NCBI RefSeq assembly: GCF_003252795.1 | Contig: NZ_QEPQ01000001.1 | Coordinates: forward strand, 62,001-126,000 | From: Haemophilus parainfluenzae | Lineage (GTDB): Bacteria; Pseudomonadota; Gammaproteobacteria; Enterobacterales; Pasteurellaceae | Direction of reading: 5' to 3' | Length of the DNA stretch: 64,000 nucleotides | In this document: piece after piece, positions 1-9,617 of the stretch | Layout: each line of letters opens with the position of its first letter | How positions within the stretch are numbered: position 1 is the stretch's first letter | Notes under the pieces: generated by a model | Seen by the model: the letters and a program-made list of their open reading frames with translations, nothing else | Told to the model about the DNA's origin: nothing | Database searches by the model: none | Program-made: the position numbers and the translations under genes

Positions 1-1
1 T

Positions 2-181
2 CCAAATGAAGCAGGTAAAAGCTTAGTTTCTGTTGGTGTTGGTGGTTATCGCAATGAAAATGCAATAGCGGTTGGTTATGGTCGAAATTCTGATAACAAC
101 AAAATTTCGATTAAAGTTGGTGCAAGTATCAATACCCGCAGTGATGTGAACTGGGGCGGAAGTATCGGTTACCAATGGTAA
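2..181 (+). CDS. Trimeric autotransporter adhesin, C-terminal membrane anchor (partial)
   Basis: Only the last 59 codons are inside the window. They read as the YadA-type membrane anchor: alternating beta-strand residues (SLVSVGVGGYRNENAIAVGY, then SIKVGASINT) ending in GYQW, the aromatic C-terminus expected for insertion into the outer membrane by the BAM machinery. Three such chains form a 12-stranded barrel that holds the adhesin stalk and head at the surface. The rest of the gene lies upstream of the window, so head type and full length are unknown. A second, complete member of the family lies at 15972-17714 on the other strand and ends in GYEW. Confidence 0.85.
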   Translation, partial: PNEAGKSLVSVGVGGYRNENAIAVGYGRNSDNNKISIKVGASINTRSDVNWGGSIGYQW

Positions 182-190
182 TTGTTTGAT

Positions 191-222
191 AAAAAGGCAG
201 AGTAAAATCTGCCTTTTCTTTT
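191..222 (+). terminator. Rho-independent terminator of the adhesin gene
   Basis: Inverted repeat AAAAGGCAGA / TCTGCCTTTT with a short loop, followed by a T-rich run, 10 bases after the stop codon. Confidence 0.75.
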
Positions 223-240
223 TGATATGTAGAGATGAAA

Positions 241-270
241 AAAAGTGCGGTCAAATTTAACCGCACTTTT
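241..270 (-). terminator. Uptake-sequence dyad terminator, aspC side
   Basis: AAAAGTGCGGT and ACCGCACTTTT face each other across an 8-base loop, just beyond the aspC stop codon. Each arm contains the 9-base Haemophilus uptake signal. The stem is symmetric and can serve either strand; it most directly terminates aspC. Confidence 0.75.
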
Positions 271-282
271 TATTTTTATTGA

Positions 283-1473
283 TTAAAGCACTTTTACAAT
301 GCTTTCACATAAATAACGAACATTGTCTTCAGTGATACCAGCTACGTTGATACGACCAGAACGAACCGCGTAAATCGCAAATTCATCTTTTAAACGATCC
401 ACTTGTTCAGGTGACAAGCCGCTGAAAGAGAACATACCGTTTTGTTCCATGATAAAGCTAAAATCTTGTTCTGCACCGTATTCTTTTAATAATTGAACGA
501 ATAAATGACGCATTTTTTTGATGCGTTCACGCATTTCAGTTAATTCATTTTCCCATTCTTGACGAAGTTGTGGATCATTTAACACTGTTGCTACGGTCGC
601 CCCACCGTGAGATGCAGGGTTAGAGTAGAGTGTACGAATAATTGATTTCACCTGTGTTAATGCAGTTGAAGCAATTTCTGCATTTTCTGCCACAAGGGTA
701 AAGGCACCGACACGCTCATTGTATAAACCAAAGTTTTTAGAGAATGAACTCGCCACTAATAATTCTTTATGATTTGCCGCAAAAGCACGTAAACCGTAAG
801 CATCTTGCTCTAAGCCATTGGCTAAACCTTGATAAGCAAAGTCAAAGAGTGGTAACCAGCCATTTTTTGCTGAAAGCGCAGCTAATTCTTGCCATTGTTC
901 AGGAGTTGGGTCAATACCGGTTGGATTGTGGCAGCAACCGTGTAAAAGCACGACATCGCCTTCGCTTGCTTGGCTTAAATCTTCAAGTAAATGTTCCCAG
1001 TCAAGGGCTTTGCGTTCAGCATCATAATAACGATATTCACGAATTGTCATGCCTACCGCATTGAAAATGGCATTGTGGTTTGGCCATGTTGGCGTACTAA
1101 TCCACACATTTTGAGCTTTGGTTTGGCGTTTGATGAACTCCGCAGCAATACGTAATGCACCTGTACCGCCTAAGCTTTGTACCGTTCTTGCTCGATTTGC
1201 TTTAATAACTTCTGAATCTTTACCGAAAAGGAGTTCTTTTGTACGTTCGTTATAATCTGCAATACCATCGATAGTCAGATAGTTTTTCGTTTTTTCGTTA
1301 TCAAATAAGCGTTTTTCGGCTTCTTTTACCGCACGCATAATCGGCGTTGTACCTTGTGCATCTTTATAAACGCCAATACCTAAATTGATTTTATTTTCAC
1401 GTGTTTCAGATTTGAATGCTTCGCCTAAGCCTAAGATAGGATCGGCCGGAGCCGCTTTGATATGTTCAAACAT
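283..1473 (-). CDS. aspC: Aspartate aminotransferase (class I)
   Basis: 396-residue PLP enzyme of fold type I that moves the amino group between aspartate and 2-oxoglutarate, in the cytoplasm. The N-terminus [20 protein letters not shown] is characteristic of the enterobacterial/Pasteurellaceae AspC-TyrB group. The PLP-binding lysine is in [15 protein letters not shown] near residue 245, and [12 protein letters not shown] carries the usual NPTG motif. The length is normal. It lies downstream of and in line with purE-purK, but an uptake-sequence dyad terminator separates them, so it probably has its own promoter. AspC and TyrB are close in sequence; the symbol follows the usual Haemophilus annotation. 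Confidence 0.93.
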   Translation of the reverse strand: MFEHIKAAPADPILGLGEAFKSETRENKINLGIGVYKDAQGTTPIMRAVKEAEKRLFDNEKTKNYLTIDGIADYNERTKELLFGKDSEVIKANRARTVQSLGGTGALRIAAEFIKRQTKAQNVWISTPTWPNHNAIFNAVGMTIREYRYYDAERKALDWEHLLEDLSQASEGDVVLLHGCCHNPTGIDPTPEQWQELAALSAKNGWLPLFDFAYQGLANGLEQDAYGLRAFAANHKELLVASSFSKNFGLYNERVGAFTLVAENAEIASTALTQVKSIIRTLYSNPASHGGATVATVLNDPQLRQEWENELTEMRERIKKMRHLFVQLLKEYGAEQDFSFIMEQNGMFSFSGLSPEQVDRLKDEFAIYAVRSGRINVAGITEDNVRYLCESIVKVL

Positions 1474-1557
1474 AGCTTTTCCTTATGTATGTGTTGTGAG
1501 ATAAATAATCTTATACTTCAGTCGATGGATTTTATCAAGAAGAACCTAATAAAAATC

Positions 1558-1601
1558 AACCGCACTTTGATGTTTTTAGATATTCATCAAAAAGTGCGGT
1601 T
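1558..1601 (-). terminator. Uptake-sequence dyad terminator after purK
   Basis: ACCGCACTTTGATG and CATCAAAAAGTGCGGT pair with a small loop in the gap between the purK stop and the aspC start. Each arm holds an uptake signal, and the run of Ts at 1602-1609 lies on the aspC-purK side. Confidence 0.7.
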
Positions 1602-1611
1602 GTTTTTTTAA

Positions 1612-2700
1612 TTATTTTAATTTTTCAATCGCCCAATTTAAACCAGATTGATAGTCTTCAGGGAGTTCGTGACGAAGTTTTTCAAGCTGTTGAATAATGA
1701 TCATTTTATCAGGATGTGTAATATTGATATGACCTAATTTTCTACCTGGACGAACTTCTTTACCATACCAATGTAACTGGGAGAAAGGCGTGTTCAACCA
1801 TTGTGGATTATGCTCTGTACCAATCAAATTGACCATGACACTTGGTGCAATGGGTTGTAATGACGATGTAGGTAAATCTAATAAAGCACGTAGATGCAAT
1901 TCAAATTGACTAATGGCACAACCTAGTTGCGTCCAATGTCCACTGTTATGCACACGAGGGGCGAGCTCATTAATTAATAATTTATCGCCCACCACAAAGC
2001 ATTCCATCGCCATTACACCCAAATATTCAAGCTTGTCCATGATTTTTCCGAGCATAGATTCAGCCTGAGTTTGTTGGCTTTGTTGTTGAGGGAATGAAAT
2101 ATCTGTCACACTGTAACGTAAAATGCCATTTTGCTGTAGGTTATGTGTCACCGGATAGAAACGTTTTTCGCCATTTTTAAATCTTGCGCCTACGATAGAC
2201 ACTTCATAATCAAAAGGAATGAATTTTTCTGCGATAACTTCACCGAATAAATCGTCCGTAATGTCACTTTGATTATTTTCCATAATAATCCATTGGCCGC
2301 GACCGTCATAACCACCTGTGCGGCGTTTTACCACGACTTTTTCGCCCACGTTTTTAAATACTTCGGGCCATTGCGTTTTATCTTTTAATAAACACCATGG
2401 TGAGGTAGAGAGATTGAGTTCATCCAGTAAAGATTTTTGGGTAAAACGATCGGCTAATAAGCCAAAAACATTCTGATTAACGAAATTTTTATGATGACCT
2501 AATAATTCAGTTAACGGTGTTTTTTCCCAACGTTCAATTTCCGCGGTAATGATGGCATCTTTAGGTAAATCAAATACGGGCGCATTGAATTCAAGCGGTT
2601 GAACGTGAATATCTAAAGGGGCGCCTGCATAACGTAACATTCTGCCGAGTTGACCATTACCAAGCACATAAACGGTAGGATAGAGGGTAGAGTTTTGCAT
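1612..2700 (-). CDS. purK: 5-(carboxyamino)imidazole ribonucleotide synthase
   Basis: About 362 residues, ATP-grasp fold. The enzyme uses ATP and bicarbonate to convert AIR to N5-CAIR in de novo purine synthesis and works with PurE encoded just upstream. The N-terminal stretch VLGNGQLGRMLRYAGAP holds the glycine-rich loop. VVKRRTGGYDGRGQWII is the ATP-grasp region, and INELAPRVHNSGHWT is the conserved PurK motif near residue 240. I chose the ATG at 2700 (MQNSTLYPTV) because the homologous start sits there and GATGAGA lies upstream. An in-frame ATG at 2712 and a TTG at 2715 would add only four or five residues. purE-purK form one operon with a 70-base gap. Confidence 0.93.
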   Translation of the reverse strand: MQNSTLYPTVYVLGNGQLGRMLRYAGAPLDIHVQPLEFNAPVFDLPKDAIITAEIERWEKTPLTELLGHHKNFVNQNVFGLLADRFTQKSLLDELNLSTSPWCLLKDKTQWPEVFKNVGEKVVVKRRTGGYDGRGQWIIMENNQSDITDDLFGEVIAEKFIPFDYEVSIVGARFKNGEKRFYPVTHNLQQNGILRYSVTDISFPQQQSQQTQAESMLGKIMDKLEYLGVMAMECFVVGDKLLINELAPRVHNSGHWTQLGCAISQFELHLRALLDLPTSSLQPIAPSVMVNLIGTEHNPQWLNTPFSQLHWYGKEVRPGRKLGHINITHPDKMIIIQQLEKLRHELPEDYQSGLNWAIEKLK

Positions 2701-2732
2701 AAAATTTCTCATCAAATCTAGCTAAAAAAACA

Positions 2733-2754
2733 ACCGCACTTTAAAAAGTGCGGT
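2733..2754 (-). terminator. Uptake-sequence dyad between purE and purK
   Basis: ACCGCACTTT-AA-AAAGTGCGGT is a perfect inverted pair of uptake signals in the purE-purK gap. The U-tract on the minus strand is modest, so it may attenuate rather than stop read-through into purK. Confidence 0.5.
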
Positions 2755-2770
2755 CAAATTTAAAGGTGTT

Positions 2771-3265
2771 TTATGTACGTGGATCAGGATTATCCAATAC
2801 CATATTAGTTTGATTTTCGCGGAATACTTGTAGGCGAGCAAATAACGCATCATCCCAACCGGCAAGAATTTGTGCGGCGAGTAATCCTGCATTAGCAGCA
2901 CCAGCAGGGCCAATTGCTAACGTACCAACAGGAATGCCTTTAGGCATTTGTACGATAGAATAAAGGCTATCAACACCGCTTAACATAGAGCTTTTAACAG
3001 GGACACCCAATACGGGCACAAGCGTTTTGGCCGCAATCATACCAGGTAAATGTGCTGCACCACCTGCACCTGCAATAATCACTTTGTAACCGTTTTTTTG
3101 TGCATTTTCGGCAAATTCAAACAGTTTGTCGGGGGTTCGATGTGCGGAAACGACTTCAACATGATATGCCACATTGAGTTCATCTAAAATTTGAGTTGCT
3201 TCTTGCATGGTTGCCCAATCGCTTTTAGAGCCCATAACAATAGCAATTTGTGCGGTATTTGACAT
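2771..3265 (-). CDS. purE: N5-CAIR mutase, class I
   Basis: 164-residue protein that converts N5-CAIR to CAIR, the step after PurK in purine synthesis; the family forms cytoplasmic octamers. MGSKSDW (residues 11-17) and SAHRTP (40-45) are the substrate-binding signatures, and [12 protein letters not shown] near residue 66 is the active-site glycine loop. The length is normal. It is the first gene of purE-purK and lies behind a PurR-like operator and a matching promoter at 3300-3340. Confidence 0.95.
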   Translation of the reverse strand: MSNTAQIAIVMGSKSDWATMQEATQILDELNVAYHVEVVSAHRTPDKLFEFAENAQKNGYKVIIAGAGGAAHLPGMIAAKTLVPVLGVPVKSSMLSGVDSLYSIVQMPKGIPVGTLAIGPAGAANAGLLAAQILAGWDDALFARLQVFRENQTNMVLDNPDPRT

Positions 3266-3300
3266 ATTTTTAAAAAATTATCTGATAAAAAACGATGCGT

Positions 3301-3340
3301 AGAATAGCATATTTGCCCACTTTTAAGCAATCGTTTGCTA
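3301..3340 (-). promoter_or_regulatory. purEK promoter with PurR-type operator
   Basis: The 16-base element AAGCAATCGTTTGCTA at 3325-3340 matches the core GCAAnCGnTTGC of the PurR box. On the minus strand a possible -35 TTGCTT (3325-3330) is followed 18 bases later by TATTCT (-10), so the operator overlaps the -35. Repression by PurR with a purine corepressor is inferred from the purE systems of enteric bacteria. Confidence 0.65.
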
Positions 3341-3426
3341 TGCGGTAAAGACTGAAAATTACATTGCAAGTTTTGTCATAAAATTTTATCCTAATAGGAG
3401 TTTTTTTCTTAGAAATAGAGCAGATT

Positions 3427-6036
3427 ATGTTAGCTAAAGCGAAATATAGAAAAGATTACAAACAACCTGATTTTACAGTTACGGATATTTTCCTTGATTT
3501 TCAATTAGATCCTAACCATACCGTTGTCACTGCAAAAACAACTTTCCAACGTTTAAACGACGAAGCAACACACCTACGATTAGATGGTCATGGTTTCCAA
3601 TTTGCTTCCATCAAATTTAATGGCGAAGATTTCAAACATTATCATCAAGACCACGAAAGTTTAACGTTAGATTTAACCAATCAAAGTGCGGCCAATTTTG
3701 AGCTTGAAATTGTGACGAATCTAGAGCCTGCACAAAACACCTCTTTACAAGGGCTTTATCAATCAGGTGAAGGCATTTGTACTCAATGCGAAGCAGAAGG
3801 TTTCCGTCAAATTACCTATATGCTTGATCGTCCTGATGTATTAGCTCGCTATACAACCAAAATTACCGCAGATAAAACTAAATATCCTTACTTGCTTTCT
3901 AATGGTAACCGCATTGCAAGTGGCGAGTTAGAGGATGGTCGTCATTGGGTTGAATGGAATGACCCATTCCCTAAACCAAGCTATTTATTCGCTTTAGTGG
4001 CAGGTGATTTTGATTTATTACAAGATACCTTTACGACAAAAAGTGGTCGTGAAGTGGCCTTAGAGCTTTATGTCGATCGCGGCAATCTTGATCGTGCAGC
4101 TTGGGCAATGGAAAGTCTGAAAAAAGCGATGAAATGGGATGAAGACCGTTTCAATTTAGAATATGACTTAGATATTTACATGATCGTTGCCGTGGATTTC
4201 TTCAATATGGGCGCCATGGAAAATAAAGGGTTGAATATCTTTAACTCTAAATTTGTGTTGGCAAATCCACAAACGGCAACCGATGATGATTACCTTGCCA
4301 TTGAAAGTGTGATTGCACATGAATATTTCCATAACTGGACAGGAAACCGTGTAACTTGCCGAGATTGGTTCCAATTAAGCTTGAAAGAAGGTTTAACGGT
4401 TTTCCGTGATCAAGAATTTTCATCTGATACGGGCTCCCGTGCTGTTAATCGTATTAATAACGTGAAATTCTTACGTACGGTGCAATTTGCCGAAGATGCA
4501 AGCCCTATGTCACACCCAATTCGCCCTGAAAAAGTCATTGAAATGAATAACTTCTATACCGTGACTGTATATGAAAAAGGGGCAGAAGTGATTCGTATGT
4601 TGCACACCTTGTTAGGTGAACAAGGTTTCCAAAAAGGGATGCAACTTTATATTGCAGAAAACGATGGTAAAGCGGCAACCTGTGAAGATTTTGTTTCCGC
4701 AATGGAACGTGCGAATGATGTTAATTTAGCACAATTCCGTCGTTGGTATAGCCAATCAGGTACGCCAGAATTATTGATTAGCGATGCCTATGATGAACAA
4801 ACTCATACTTATCGTTTAACGGTTTCGCAATCTACGCCGCCAACAGCGGACCAAATGGAAAAAGTAAACTTACATATTCCATTGAAAATTGCACTTTATG
4901 ATGCCAAAGGCACGAAACAAATGTTACAGCATAACGGTGAATTGTTAAGTGATGTATTAAATGTAACAGAAAAAGACCAAGTGTTTGAGTTCCATGGCAT
5001 TTATGGTCGCCCAATTCCTGCGTTATTATGTGATTTCTCTGCACCAGTGAAACTGGATTATGATTACACCACAGAGCAGTTATTAGGTTTGCTTAAATTC
5101 GCTGATAACCAATTTGCTCGTTGGGATGCAGCACAAATGCTGTTTACCCAAGAATTGCGTCGTAATGTGGCGCATTTCCAACAAGGTGAAGCCTTTGACA
5201 TTTCATCTGATGTTTTGACTGCACTTGCGCATGTATTGGAAAATTATGAACAAGATATTGAATTAGCCACATTAATTCTAACCTTGCCAAAAGACATTGA
5301 GTTTGCAGAAAGCTTTAAAACGATTGATCCAGATGGCATTGCAGCCGCAAGAGAATTTATGTTGGTGCAAATTGCAGAATACTTGAAAGAAGATTTATTG
5401 CGTATTTACACCCATATTCGTCTTGAAGATTATCGAGTAACACAAGAAGATATCGCCTTACGAGCAATGCGTAATCTTTGTTTAAGTTATTTGGCTTACA
5501 CCAATCTTGGTAATAATGTAGTCCAAAAACATTATAATAATGCCAATAATATGACAGATACGTTGGCGGCATTAAATATGGCAACCAAAGCAGCATTACC
5601 TTGTCGTGATACCTTGTTAGCGGATTTCGAACAAAAATGGCAACATGATGGCTTAGTCATGGATAAATGGTTTGCTTTACAAGCAACTCGTCCTGATGAA
5701 AACGTATTGGAAATTGTACAAGCATTAATGGATCACCCAAGCTTTAACTTCAACAATCCAAACCGTTTACGTTCATTAGTGGGTAGCTTTGCAAATCACA
5801 ACTTAAAAGCTTTCCATCATATTAGTGGCTCAGGCTATCGTTTCTTAACAGATGTTTTAATTCGTTTAAATGAAACAAATCCACAAGTGGCTGCGCGTTT
5901 AATTGAGCCATTAATTCGTTTCTCACGTTTTGATGCGCAACGTCAAACGTTAATGAAACGCGCCTTAGAACGATTAAGTGCTGTTGAAGATCTCTCAAAA
6001 GATTTATTTGAGAAGATTGAAAAAGCCTTGCAATAA
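3427..6036 (+). CDS. pepN: Aminopeptidase N (M1 family zinc metallopeptidase)
   Basis: 869-residue cytoplasmic aminopeptidase with broad specificity, releasing N-terminal residues in the late stages of protein turnover. The exopeptidase motif GAMEN is near residue 262. The zinc site HEYFHNW begins near residue 298, with the third ligand glutamate in LKEGLTVF about 20 residues later. The length matches the E. coli type (about 870). It is transcribed divergently from purEK, and an uptake-sequence dyad terminator follows. Confidence 0.96.
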   Translation: MLAKAKYRKDYKQPDFTVTDIFLDFQLDPNHTVVTAKTTFQRLNDEATHLRLDGHGFQFASIKFNGEDFKHYHQDHESLTLDLTNQSAANFELEIVTNLEPAQNTSLQGLYQSGEGICTQCEAEGFRQITYMLDRPDVLARYTTKITADKTKYPYLLSNGNRIASGELEDGRHWVEWNDPFPKPSYLFALVAGDFDLLQDTFTTKSGREVALELYVDRGNLDRAAWAMESLKKAMKWDEDRFNLEYDLDIYMIVAVDFFNMGAMENKGLNIFNSKFVLANPQTATDDDYLAIESVIAHEYFHNWTGNRVTCRDWFQLSLKEGLTVFRDQEFSSDTGSRAVNRINNVKFLRTVQFAEDASPMSHPIRPEKVIEMNNFYTVTVYEKGAEVIRMLHTLLGEQGFQKGMQLYIAENDGKAATCEDFVSAMERANDVNLAQFRRWYSQSGTPELLISDAYDEQTHTYRLTVSQSTPPTADQMEKVNLHIPLKIALYDAKGTKQMLQHNGELLSDVLNVTEKDQVFEFHGIYGRPIPALLCDFSAPVKLDYDYTTEQLLGLLKFADNQFARWDAAQMLFTQELRRNVAHFQQGEAFDISSDVLTALAHVLENYEQDIELATLILTLPKDIEFAESFKTIDPDGIAAAREFMLVQIAEYLKEDLLRIYTHIRLEDYRVTQEDIALRAMRNLCLSYLAYTNLGNNVVQKHYNNANNMTDTLAALNMATKAALPCRDTLLADFEQKWQHDGLVMDKWFALQATRPDENVLEIVQALMDHPSFNFNNPNRLRSLVGSFANHNLKAFHHISGSGYRFLTDVLIRLNETNPQVAARLIEPLIRFSRFDAQRQTLMKRALERLSAVEDLSKDLFEKIEKALQ

Positions 6037-6040
6037 AACA

Positions 6041-6070
6041 AAAAGTGCGGTTAATTTTGACCGCACTTTC
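6041..6070 (+). terminator. Uptake-sequence dyad terminator after pepN
   Basis: AAAGTGCGGT (6042-6051) and ACCGCACTTT (6060-6069) form a perfect 10-bp stem just past the pepN stop. Confidence 0.7.
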
Positions 6071-6105
6071 CATTTACAGTGAACTATCCTGAGAGATAAA
6101 CGAGT

Positions 6106-7125
6106 ATGTATTCTTTGATCCGTAAAGCCATTTTTTCCCTTGATCCTGAAACCGCCCATGATTTAGTGATTAAATCACTGCATTTAGCGGGTAAATCACC
6201 TTGCCAATTTTTATTAAAGCAGCTTTTGGCTTGTCCACAAGGTACGCCTAAGCAAGTGATGGGCATTACCTTTAAAAATCCTATTGGGTTAGCAGCGGGA
6301 GCTGATAAAAATGCCGAAGCGATTAATGGATTTGGTGCGATGGGATTTGGTTTTATTGAAGTGGGAACGGTTACGCCTTTAGCGCAAGAGGGAAATGCGA
6401 AACCTCGTCAATTCCGTTTAGTGGAAGCAGAAGGGATTATTAACCGTAACGGATTCAATAATTATGGTATTGATTATGCGATTGAGAATGTTAAAAAGGC
6501 AAAATTTGATGGCGTAATTGGGATTAATATTGGCAAAAATAAAGTCACACCGATTGAAAAGGGTAAAGATGATTACTTATTTTGCTTAAACAAAGCTTAT
6601 AACTATGCGGATTATATTACGGTAAATATTTCATCACCGAATACTCCAGATTTACGTCAATTACAGTATGGTGATTACTTTGATGATTTATTGCAAAGTA
6701 TAAAACAGCGTCAAAAAGTATTAGCTGAGCAATATAACAAATATGTGCCGATTGCAGTAAAAATCGCACCTGATTTATCCGAGAGCGAACTCGTTCAAAT
6801 TGCAGATACGTTACTTCGTCATCAAATGGATGGGGTAATTGCGACTAACACGACCATTTCACGCGACAACGTCACAGGTTTGAAAAATGCGGAACAACAA
6901 GGCGGCTTAAGTGGAAAACCGTTACAGCAGAAAAGTACAGAAATTATTCGAAGATTGCATCAAGAGCTGAAAGGTCAAATTCCGATTATTGGGAGTGGTG
7001 GCATTGATGGTGTACAAAATGCACAAGAGAAGATTGAAGCGGGTGCTGAATTGTTACAAGTTTATTCGGGTTTGATTTATCACGGTCCAAGCTTAGTTAA
7101 AGGCTTGGTTCAGGAGATTAAGTAA
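6106..7125 (+). CDS. pyrD: Dihydroorotate dehydrogenase (quinone), class 2
   Basis: 339 residues, FMN-dependent TIM barrel. It oxidises dihydroorotate to orotate with a membrane quinone as acceptor, the fourth step of pyrimidine synthesis. The N-terminal helical extension ([21 protein letters not shown]) is the membrane-associating part typical of class 2. [24 protein letters not shown] and [10 protein letters not shown] are the FMN and substrate motifs. A catalytic serine takes the place of the class 1 cysteine. The next gene follows after 12 bases, so co-transcription is likely. Confidence 0.95.
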   Translation: MYSLIRKAIFSLDPETAHDLVIKSLHLAGKSPCQFLLKQLLACPQGTPKQVMGITFKNPIGLAAGADKNAEAINGFGAMGFGFIEVGTVTPLAQEGNAKPRQFRLVEAEGIINRNGFNNYGIDYAIENVKKAKFDGVIGINIGKNKVTPIEKGKDDYLFCLNKAYNYADYITVNISSPNTPDLRQLQYGDYFDDLLQSIKQRQKVLAEQYNKYVPIAVKIAPDLSESELVQIADTLLRHQMDGVIATNTTISRDNVTGLKNAEQQGGLSGKPLQQKSTEIIRRLHQELKGQIPIIGSGGIDGVQNAQEKIEAGAELLQVYSGLIYHGPSLVKGLVQEIK

Positions 7126-7137
7126 GAGAGAAATAAT

Positions 7138-7758
7138 ATGAAAACATTATTTCTAGCCTCTTATTTTGCTGCCGTAGAAAATCTTTTCAGACGATTTTTA
7201 AAACAGCATTTTTTATTGCATAAAGTGCTATTTATTCCTACTGCAGGTAATGTAGAAAGCTATGTTGAATACATTAATGAGGCAAAAGATATTTTTCATA
7301 AATTAGGTTTTGAAGTCGATGTTTTGGATATCGCCCAAGAAACAGAAGAGGTTATTAAAGAGAAATTAAATTATACGCCGAGCCTTTACATTTCTGGTGG
7401 TAATACGTTTTATCTATTACAAGAGTTGAAAAGAAAGCATTTATTACCACATATAAAAAAACGAATTGATGAAGGTATGCTTTATCTTGGTGAATCTGCC
7501 GGTGCTATTATTACCGCCAGCGACATCGAGTATAATCAAATTATGGATGACAAAAATATAGCTATCGATTTAACCAATTATTCAGCTTTAAATTTAGTCG
7601 ATTTTGCAATTGTTCCACATTATGGTGAGTTTCCTTTTGAAGAGAGTTCAAAGAAAACTGTTCAGATCTATCAACCCAAATTGAATTTACTCCCTTTAAC
7701 AAATAGCCAAGCTGTAATTGTTAATGAAGATAATTACACTATTCAAACTAATTTATAG
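7138..7758 (+). CDS. Peptidase S51-like (PepE/cyanophycinase-type) protein
   Basis: 206 residues with a class I glutamine-amidotransferase-like fold. YISGGNTFYLLQEL and YLGESAGAIITASDIEY carry the signature of peptidase family S51, with the nucleophilic serine in GESAGA near residue 120. Family members include aspartyl dipeptidase PepE, which cleaves Asp-Xaa dipeptides; this protein is more divergent, so the substrate is uncertain. It sits between pyrD and rnm with gaps of 12 and 8 bases and probably shares their transcript. Base composition is more AT-rich than the neighbours, and pyrD and rnm are adjacent in my recollection of H. influenzae, so the gene may be an insertion. Confidence 0.75.
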   Translation: MKTLFLASYFAAVENLFRRFLKQHFLLHKVLFIPTAGNVESYVEYINEAKDIFHKLGFEVDVLDIAQETEEVIKEKLNYTPSLYISGGNTFYLLQELKRKHLLPHIKKRIDEGMLYLGESAGAIITASDIEYNQIMDDKNIAIDLTNYSALNLVDFAIVPHYGEFPFEESSKKTVQIYQPKLNLLPLTNSQAVIVNEDNYTIQTNL

Positions 7759-7766
7759 GAAAGCCG

Positions 7767-8591
7767 ATGATCAAATATGATTTACATTGCCATAGTACGG
7801 CTTCAGATGGTGTTTTAACGCCTACGGAGCTTGTGCAACGAGCTCATGAGCAAGGTGTCAATGTGCTTGCTTTATGTGATCACGACACCGTGATGGGCAT
7901 TGATGAAGCCAAACTTGAAGCAGATAAATTAGGTATTGAGCTAATTAATGGCGTAGAAATTTCAACGAATTGGGAAGGTCGTGGCATCCATATTGTTGGA
8001 TTAAATTTTGATAAAACGCATCCCAAAATGACCGCACTTTTAGCCGAACAAAAATCACTGAGAGAAAAAAGAGCGGTTGAAATTGGTCATAAATTAGAAA
8101 AAGTAGGCGTCCCCAATGCCTATGAAGGGGCAAAAGCGTTAGCTAATGGAGAAGTAACTCGTGCCCATTATGCGCGTTATTTGGTGCAAATTGGAAAGGT
8201 TTCAAATGATGGACAAGCCTTTAAGCGTTATCTCGGCGGTGGAAAATCGTGTTTTGTCAAAGCTGAATGGGTGGATATTCCAACAGCGATTGATACGATT
8301 CATGTTGCTGGAGGAGTTGCAGTCATTGCCCATCCTATGCGTTATAACATGACAGGAAAATGGATTCGTCGATTAATTGTTGATTTCAAACAATGGGGTG
8401 GTGATGGCATGGAAGTCGCAGATAGTGGACAAACTAAAGATCAACGTCAGTACCTTGCGCGTTTAGCTAATGAATATGACTTAGCGGCCTCTTTAGGCTC
8501 GGATTTTCATTTTCCTTGTGGATGGATTGAATTAGGAAAAAATTTGTTTTTACCTGAAGAGGTAAAACCGATTTGGACATTATTTGAATAA
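7767..8591 (+). CDS. rnm: PHP-domain 5'-3' exoribonuclease (RNase AM, TrpH/YciV family)
   Basis: 274 residues. The N-terminal PHP metal-site motifs are clear: DLHCHSTASDG (residues 5-15) and CDHDTVMGI near residue 38, with further ligand motifs HPMRYNM and GSDFHFP toward the C-terminus. The E. coli homologue (YciV, once called TrpH) trims 5' ends of ribosomal RNAs and degrades short oligonucleotides. ATG 7767 follows GGAAAGCCG at a short spacing. It is the last gene of the pyrD cluster, followed by a strong terminator. Confidence 0.85.
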   Translation: MIKYDLHCHSTASDGVLTPTELVQRAHEQGVNVLALCDHDTVMGIDEAKLEADKLGIELINGVEISTNWEGRGIHIVGLNFDKTHPKMTALLAEQKSLREKRAVEIGHKLEKVGVPNAYEGAKALANGEVTRAHYARYLVQIGKVSNDGQAFKRYLGGGKSCFVKAEWVDIPTAIDTIHVAGGVAVIAHPMRYNMTGKWIRRLIVDFKQWGGDGMEVADSGQTKDQRQYLARLANEYDLAASLGSDFHFPCGWIELGKNLFLPEEVKPIWTLFE

Positions 8592-8593
8592 TA

Positions 8594-8620
8594 AAGGGCG
8601 GTTAAATCCGCCCTTGTTTT
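8594..8620. terminator. Bidirectional terminator between rnm and the LysR gene
   Basis: AAGGGCGG-TTAAAT-CCGCCCTT followed by GTTTTTT on the plus strand. The two flanking genes converge here. Confidence 0.8.
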
Positions 8621-9520
8621 TTATATTTGACTGTTTTCACACAAACCGAGACTCGCGAGAAATTCAATAAATGCGCGAACTTTTGCCGGTAAATGACGAC
8701 GATTTGGATAAACCACATAAATATCTAAAGGTTTTTGTTTATATTCAGACAAAATTTCAACTAATTCACCTGAAGCAAGCGCATCTTTGACAAAGAAACT
8801 AGGTGAATTGCTAATACCCAAGCCTGCTTTCGTCATTTCTAACAACGCCATACCATTATTGGAAACTACTTTAGATTGAATTTTATAACGTTGAATTTGA
8901 TTGGCTTTTGTTGATTGCCAATGCACTTGATTTAACGATGATTTATAAAGTAAACCTTGATGATATTCTAAATCGTCAGGTGTGAGCGGTGTGCCTCGCG
9001 CTTCTAAATAACTTGGCGAAGCAACAAAATGCATAGGGGAGCTGCTAATTTTACGCGCAACAAGTGAGCTATCTTGCATATAGCCGATACGTAGTGCTAA
9101 GTCATAGCCCTCAGCAACGAGATCAACACGTTTGTCTTCAAATTCAATTTCTACGTGTAAATTGGGATGAATCTCAATAAATTTAGGCAAGTTAGGTGAA
9201 ATATAAAGTAAGCCAAAATCACGCGGTACAGAGATTAATAAATTCCCTTGCAAGCTTGTCGCCATATTACTAATGCTAGAATCAGCCTCGCTTAAATCTA
9301 ATAGAATAGCTTGGCAACGTTGGTAATAAAGCATCCCGGCTTCAGTTGGCACAATTTTTCGTGTTGTACGTTGTAATAATCGCGTTTTTAAATGTTCTTC
9401 TAATTGTGAAACTAATTTACTCGCCATCGCCACAGAAATATTCTGTTGGTTTGCGGCTTGTGTAAAACTTTGCGTTTCGATTACTTTACAGAAAACCGAA
9501 ATTGCATTGAGTTTATCCAT
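8621..9520 (-). CDS. LysR-family transcriptional regulator
   Basis: 299 residues, standard for the family. The winged helix-turn-helix is at residues 1-60 (MDKLNAISVFCKVIETQSFTQA, then ISVAMASKLVSQLEEHL), and an effector-binding domain fills the rest, with the typical LLISVPRDFGLLYISP and GYDLALRIG segments. It belongs to the YhjC/CrgA-like branch of the family. It is transcribed away from topA. Effector and targets cannot be read from the sequence. Confidence 0.88.
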   Translation of the reverse strand: MDKLNAISVFCKVIETQSFTQAANQQNISVAMASKLVSQLEEHLKTRLLQRTTRKIVPTEAGMLYYQRCQAILLDLSEADSSISNMATSLQGNLLISVPRDFGLLYISPNLPKFIEIHPNLHVEIEFEDKRVDLVAEGYDLALRIGYMQDSSLVARKISSSPMHFVASPSYLEARGTPLTPDDLEYHQGLLYKSSLNQVHWQSTKANQIQRYKIQSKVVSNNGMALLEMTKAGLGISNSPSFFVKDALASGELVEILSEYKQKPLDIYVVYPNRRHLPAKVRAFIEFLASLGLCENSQI

Positions 9521-9617
9521 TTATAAATCCTTTTTGAAAAAAAGCTTGATTTTATCGGCGTAAGTTTGCAGTATATCGCCAATTTTACAGAATTCTAGTT
9601 ATATTTTAGGTAAGCAA

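Noticed and set aside
744-1064. 106-codon plus-strand ORF inside aspC
   Set aside because: It lies wholly antisense to a clearly conserved enzyme and has no family motif.
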